Source of the DNA: Bacillota bacterium
GTDB lineage: Bacteria > Bacillota > Bacilli > Bacillales > Cytobacillaceae
Length of the DNA stretch: 8,789 bases
Reading direction: 5' to 3'
Assembly (NCBI GenBank): GCA_023387295.1
Contig: JAEWIG010000027.1
Location: 1 to 8,789, forward strand
Shown: in pieces, positions 5,754 through 8,789 of the stretch
How positions within the stretch are numbered: position 1 is the first letter of the stretch
Layout of the letters: each line of letters begins with the position of its first letter
Made by a program: the position numbers and the translations under genes
The notes under the pieces: model-generated
What the model saw: the letters and a program-made list of their open reading frames with translations, nothing else
Told to the model about the DNA's origin: nothing
The model's database searches: none

Positions 5754-7067
5754 ATGGAAAAAACGAATTTTGAACAATACGACTTAAAGCCGTTTATTAT
5801 AAACGCAGTAAAATCATTCGGGTTCTATGAACCAACAGAAATTCAAGAGCGTCTTATCCCAACTGTATTAAAAGGGGAAAGTGCCATTGGCCAATCACAA
5901 ACTGGTACGGGAAAGACCCATGCCTATGTGCTGCCGATTCTTGAGAAAATTAATTTTGCAAAGCAGGAAGTACAGGCCGTTATTACAGCACCAACACGTG
6001 AGTTAGCTAGTCAAATCTACCACGAGATTCTTAAAGTAACAGAGCATTGTCAAGAGGGAGAAGAGATTACTGCCCGCTGTTATATTGGGGGAACGGACAA
6101 GCAAAGAGCGATTGAAAAGTTGAAAAAACAACCACATATCGTTGTCGGTACACCTGGAAGAATAAATGATTTAGTCAAGGAACAGGCATTATTTGTTCAC
6201 ACGGCACAAATGTTAGTTGTAGATGAAGCAGATTTAATGCTCGATATGGGCTTTATCGAGGATGTAGACCAAATCGCAGCAAGAATGCCTGCGAAATTGC
6301 AAATACTTGTTTTTTCTGCAACCATTCCGGAAAAATTAAAGCCATTTTTAAAAAAATATATGGAAAACCCTAAATACGTTCATGTCGAACCAAAGCAGGT
6401 AACGGCTGCAAAAATAGAGCATCGCCTTTTGCCTTCGAGACATCGAAATAAAACAAAGCTCGTTTATGAGGCACTATCACTATTTAATCCTTATTTAGCC
6501 ATTGTTTTTACTAATACAAAGAAAATGGCTGATGAGGTGGCTAACGCTTTAATTGAAAAAGGATTAAAAGTTGGACGGATTCACGGGGATCTTAATCCAA
6601 GAGAGCGTAAGAAAATGATGAAGCAAATTCTCGATCTTGAGTATCAATATATTGTTGCTACGGATTTAGCTGCTAGAGGCATTGATATACAAGGGATTAG
6701 TCATGTCATCAACTACGAACTACCAGCGGATTTAGATTTCTATGTTCACCGTGTTGGTCGAACTGCGAGAGCAGGTAATTCAGGTATCGCCTTAACTATT
6801 TATGATCCATCTGATGAAGATGCATTAAATCGACTTGAAAAATTAGGAATTGAGTTCTCCCATGTCGACTTGCAAAAAGGGGATTGGGTAGATTTACCGG
6901 AACGGAATAAGCGTAAAAAACGTCAAAAACAAACAGATGAAATTGATAAGCAAGCAAAGACAATCGTCCAAAAGCCAAAGAAGGTAAAACCAGGCTATAA
7001 AAAGAAAATGCAATCTGAAATAGAGAGCTTTAAAAAACGTCAAAGAAGAATCCAGAAAAAGAAATAA
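5754..7067 (+). CDS. cshB: DEAD-box ATP-dependent RNA helicase CshB
   Basis: Cytoplasmic RNA helicase that unwinds or remodels structured RNA with ATP; in Bacillus CshB is linked to cold adaptation and mRNA/ribosome metabolism. All helicase motifs are present in order: Q motif (FYEPTEIQ, 24-31), motif I SQTGTGKT (48-55), PTREL (80-84), TPGR (133-136), DEAD (157-160), SAT (188-190), ARGID (307-311) and HRVGRTAR (332-339). The catalytic core ends near residue 380. The last ~55 residues are strongly basic, with Lys/Arg clusters such as NKRKKRQK and KKRQRRIQKKK, as expected for an RNA-binding tail. At 437 residues it matches the CshB size. The ATG at 5754 has GAGGAG 8 bases upstream. nfo follows after 22 bp with no terminator, so the two form an operon. 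Confidence 0.95.
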   Translation: MEKTNFEQYDLKPFIINAVKSFGFYEPTEIQERLIPTVLKGESAIGQSQTGTGKTHAYVLPILEKINFAKQEVQAVITAPTRELASQIYHEILKVTEHCQEGEEITARCYIGGTDKQRAIEKLKKQPHIVVGTPGRINDLVKEQALFVHTAQMLVVDEADLMLDMGFIEDVDQIAARMPAKLQILVFSATIPEKLKPFLKKYMENPKYVHVEPKQVTAAKIEHRLLPSRHRNKTKLVYEALSLFNPYLAIVFTNTKKMADEVANALIEKGLKVGRIHGDLNPRERKKMMKQILDLEYQYIVATDLAARGIDIQGISHVINYELPADLDFYVHRVGRTARAGNSGIALTIYDPSDEDALNRLEKLGIEFSHVDLQKGDWVDLPERNKRKKRQKQTDEIDKQAKTIVQKPKKVKPGYKKKMQSEIESFKKRQRRIQKKK

Positions 7068-7089
7068 ACAAACTGGGGGAGAGAAGCAA

Positions 7090-7983
7090 ATGTTGAAAAT
7101 TGGTTCACATGTTTCAATGAGTGGAAAAAAGATGCTCCTAGCAGCAAGTGAAGAAGCTGTTTCTTACGGAGCAAATACGTTCATGATCTATACAGGTGCT
7201 CCACAAAACACAAGAAGAAAAAAGATTGAAGAATTAAACATTGAAGCCGGGCTTAAGCATATGGAGGAACACGGAATTTCAGAGATCGTAGTCCATGCTC
7301 CGTATATTATTAATATTGGCAATACAACGAACCCAGCAACCTTTGAACTAGGTGTTAATTTCTTGAGAACAGAAATTGATCGAACAGAAGCAATCGGCGC
7401 AAAGCAAATCGTTTTGCATCCAGGTGCGCATGTTGGGGCAGGTACAGAAGTTGGAATCAAAAGAATTGTCGAAGGATTAAATGAAGTTCTAAAAGGTGAT
7501 GAAAAGGTTCAAATTGCGCTTGAAACAATGGCTGGAAAAGGTTCTGAATGTGGAAAAGCATTTGAGGAACTAGCGATGATTATTGATGGGGTTACTCATA
7601 ATGATCACCTTTCAATCTGCTTCGACACATGTCATATACATGATGCGGGATACAATATTGTTGAAGATTTTGACGGAGTGTTAAATACTTTTGACAAAAT
7701 CATTGGCATTGATCGTCTAAAGGTTCTTCATATTAACGACAGTAAAAATGAGCGCGGGATGAAAAAGGACCGTCATGAAAATATCGGCTTCGGTCATATC
7801 GGATTTAAAGCGTTAAACTATATTGTTCACCATCCACAATTAAAGGATATCCCAAAAATCCTTGAAACACCATTTGTTGGTGAAGATAAGAATAATAAAA
7901 AGGCACCTTATAAACATGAAATTGCAATGCTAAGAGCAAAGGAATTTCGTGAAGATTTATTAGATGTCATTATGCAGGACTAA
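7090..7983 (+). CDS. nfo: Endonuclease IV (AP endonuclease) Nfo
   Basis: Zinc-dependent AP endonuclease of base-excision repair: it cuts DNA 5' to abasic sites and removes 3' blocking groups. In Bacillus it also protects spore DNA during germination. The 297-residue TIM-barrel protein carries all nine metal ligands expected from E. coli Nfo: His69, His110, Glu145, Asp179, His182, His214, Asp227, His229 and Glu259. Family signatures are visible around LETMAGKGSECG (144-155), CFDTCHIHDAG (177-187) and NDSKNERG (216-223). The ATG at 7090 is preceded by GGGGGAGAG (7075-7083). It is co-transcribed behind cshB, and its 3' end faces yqfT across a hairpin terminator. The gene looks intact. Confidence 0.97.
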   Translation: MLKIGSHVSMSGKKMLLAASEEAVSYGANTFMIYTGAPQNTRRKKIEELNIEAGLKHMEEHGISEIVVHAPYIINIGNTTNPATFELGVNFLRTEIDRTEAIGAKQIVLHPGAHVGAGTEVGIKRIVEGLNEVLKGDEKVQIALETMAGKGSECGKAFEELAMIIDGVTHNDHLSICFDTCHIHDAGYNIVEDFDGVLNTFDKIIGIDRLKVLHINDSKNERGMKKDRHENIGFGHIGFKALNYIVHHPQLKDIPKILETPFVGEDKNNKKAPYKHEIAMLRAKEFREDLLDVIMQD

Positions 7984-8007
7984 AAGATAGTTTGTCATAC
8001 GATGAAA

Positions 8008-8038
8008 AAGCTGTGAAAATTGCTTCACAGCTTCTTTT
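8008..8038. terminator. Two-way terminator between nfo and yqfT
   Basis: AAGCTGTGAA (8008-8017) pairs perfectly with TTCACAGCTT (8024-8033) around a 6-nt loop. The plus strand continues CTTTTATTT, serving nfo, whose stop ends at 7983. The minus strand gives CAGCTTTTTCATC, a U-run that serves yqfT, whose stop codon is only 4 bases from the stem. A compact shared intrinsic terminator for two convergent genes. Confidence 0.88.
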
Positions 8039-8291
8039 ATTTCGTAAATTGAATAAATAAACGATTCACTTCTTTAGCTGTTTCGGGACCAGCAATTTTC
8101 GCGATCGCTTTAATCAATTTTGCTCGCTCATTATCATCAAAGATGTTTACCTGCTTCCCTTGGAGATATCCTGCAATTTTCTTCGCTTGCTCCTTTGAAA
8201 TCGATATTTGAAATTGCTCGCCGTACTTTAATAATTCATCAGCAGTAATCGTACTCACTTTATGATTAATGATGTTTTCAAAAATTTTCAT
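8037..8291 (-). CDS. yqfT: Small conserved protein YqfT (DUF2624), function unknown
   Basis: An 84-residue soluble protein matching YqfT/DUF2624 in size, sequence style and position between nfo and the zinc-transport genes. No catalytic motif, signal peptide or membrane segment is visible. The sequence is rich in Lys, Ile, Ala and Glu and probably mostly helical. The N-terminal region (MKIFENIINHKVSTITADELLKYG read in two parts: residues 1-15 and 16-24) leads into SKEQAKKIAGYLQGKQVNIFD (32-52 region). A C-terminal helix (57-83) runs KLIKAIAKIAGPETAKEVNRL. The ATG at 8291-8289 has GGGAGGAG (8308-8301) 9 bases away, a strong site, so the gene is surely real. It diverges from znuC and converges on nfo, so it is its own transcription unit. 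Its promoter was not found with confidence. Confidence 0.82.
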   Translation of the reverse strand: MKIFENIINHKVSTITADELLKYGEQFQISISKEQAKKIAGYLQGKQVNIFDDNERAKLIKAIAKIAGPETAKEVNRLFIQFTK

Positions 8292-8359
8292 TTCTCATCA
8301 CTCCTCCCATCTACTTTATGAAGAAGGAAAGTAAATCGTGACATTCAAAGAAAAAATTG

Positions 8360-8400
8360 TTGTAAACCTCTAGCCACACATAGGCTTGTGTTCTTTACAA
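8360..8400. repeat. Inverted repeat carrying facing TTTACA boxes
   Basis: TTGTAAA (8360-8366) and TTTACAA (8394-8400) are inverted copies, and AGCC (8372-8375) with GGCT (8383-8386) extends the symmetry inward. The right arm contains the znuC -35 (TTTACA). The left arm places a TTTACA on the minus strand towards yqfT, but the -10 at the right distance there (TGTCAC) is poor. It could be an operator or a leader hairpin; no role is proven. Confidence 0.4.
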
Positions 8401-8422
8401 TTAACAACACTTCCTGTATACT
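8394..8422 (+). promoter_or_regulatory. Sigma-A promoter of znuC
   Basis: TTTACA (8394-8399), a 17-base spacer, and TATACT (8417-8422) make a strong sigma-A promoter, with expected start near 8429. The Zur-like box begins at 8432, right at the start of the transcript, an ideal place for repression. Confidence 0.78.
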
Positions 8423-8431
8423 AACTTCTGT

Positions 8432-8452
8432 AAATCGTAATGATTCTTAATT
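8432..8452. promoter_or_regulatory. Zur-like operator of the zinc-uptake genes
   Basis: The left half, AAATCGTAAT (8432-8441), is a perfect match to the Bacillus Zur half-site (core TCGTAATnATTACGA). After the central G the right half, ATTCTTAATT (8443-8452), keeps 6 of 10 positions. It overlaps the expected transcription start of znuC. Zinc-loaded Zur would block transcription there, consistent with a zinc importer. The asymmetric second half lowers certainty. Confidence 0.72.
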
Positions 8453-8466
8453 CGAAGGTGATACAA

Positions 8467-8789
8467 ATGGCGCGCGAAACAATGCCAATTATTGAAATTA
8501 AAGATGTAGCTTTTCGCTATGAAAAGGATTATGTGCTTGAAGATATAAATTTATCGATAAATGAAGGTGCGTTTTTAGGAATAGTTGGTCCTAATGGGTC
8601 TGGTAAATCAACATTATTAAAGCTTATTCTTGGCCTACTAAAGATCCAAAAAGGTAGCATTCAACTATTTGGTGAGGATGTTTCTCGATTTAAGGATTGG
8701 CAAAAAATTGGGTTCGTTTCACAAAAAGCCAATTCATTTAATACAGGTTTTCCAGCAACCGTATATGAAGTTGTTGCAAGTGGATTAAC
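8467..8789 (+). CDS. znuC: Zinc ABC transporter ATP-binding protein ZnuC/AdcC, 3'-truncated
   Basis: ATPase subunit of a high-affinity zinc (or manganese-type) ABC importer; it would drive a ZnuB/AdcB permease fed by a ZnuA/AdcA lipoprotein. The first 107 residues are visible before the window ends. They contain the Walker A motif GPNGSGKST (41-49) and the Q-loop Gln86 in IGFVSQ. The FNTGFPATVYEVV stretch (91-103) is typical of metal-family ATPases. The signature motif, Walker B and H-loop lie beyond the edge. The ATG at 8467 has AAGGTG (8455-8460), 6 bases away; an in-frame ATG at 8482 is possible but less well placed. The zinc assignment rests on the family motif, the Zur-like box upstream and the known Bacillus order yqfT - znuC - znuB - zur. 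Confidence 0.88.
   Translation, partial: MARETMPIIEIKDVAFRYEKDYVLEDINLSINEGAFLGIVGPNGSGKSTLLKLILGLLKIQKGSIQLFGEDVSRFKDWQKIGFVSQKANSFNTGFPATVYEVVASGL

Noticed and set aside
7188..7460. A 90-codon open frame on the minus strand inside nfo
   Set aside because: It is a shadow of the intact nfo gene, with no ribosome binding site or recognisable protein features.
8012..8029. Fnr- or Rex-like palindrome TGTGAA-N6-TTCACA
   Set aside because: The spacing does not fit either consensus (Fnr TGTGA-N6-TCACA, Rex with a 4-base centre), and the palindrome is the stem of the nfo/yqfT terminator.

Overview
The window is a chromosomal stretch from an aerobic, low-GC, spore-forming Firmicute of the Bacillaceae (Bacillus in the broad sense). 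The evidence is the gene order cccA - trmK - yqfO - ispH - yqfQ - cshB - nfo - yqfT. It matches, gene for gene, the region that follows sigA in Bacillus subtilis. Strong GGAGG-type ribosome binding sites, TTGACA/TATAAT-type promoters and AT-rich intergenic DNA agree. It is not B. subtilis itself: an acyl-CoA dehydrogenase gene lies left of cccA, and a zinc-uptake ABC ATPase follows yqfT, as in many other Bacillus species. The species cannot be fixed from sequence alone.

Layout. 1-1103: 3' part of an acyl-CoA dehydrogenase gene, ending in a terminator. 1163-1635: cytochrome c-550 gene cccA with its own promoter and terminator. 1641-3534: trmK and yqfO, overlapping by 23 bp and translated from one transcript. 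3535-3764: a convergent intergenic region holding five copies of an ATCGTGCA element at an exact 20-bp period, followed by a long terminator hairpin. 3765-5547 (minus strand): ispH and yqfQ, with yqfQ transcribed first. No terminator is visible between them, and an inverted repeat between them could occlude the ispH ribosome binding site. 5548-5753: divergent promoter region. 5754-7983: cshB and nfo, 22 bp apart. 8008-8033: two-way terminator. 8037-8291 (minus strand): yqfT. 8292-8466: divergent control region with a sigma-A promoter and a Zur-like operator. 8467 to the end: the start of znuC.

Functions are mostly housekeeping: fatty-acid or branched-chain acyl-CoA oxidation, respiration (CccA), tRNA m1A22 methylation (TrmK), a Nif3-family metalloprotein, the last step of the MEP isoprenoid pathway (IspH), RNA remodelling (CshB), base-excision repair (Nfo) and zinc import (ZnuC). 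YqfQ and YqfT are conserved but uncharacterised.

I see no mobile element, prophage, defence system, CRISPR array, tRNA or rRNA. The most unusual signal is the 20-bp-periodic ATCGTGCA array at 3593-3680, for which I know no described function. Second is the possible ribosome-binding-site-sequestering inverted repeat upstream of ispH. No gap between genes exceeds 300 bases.
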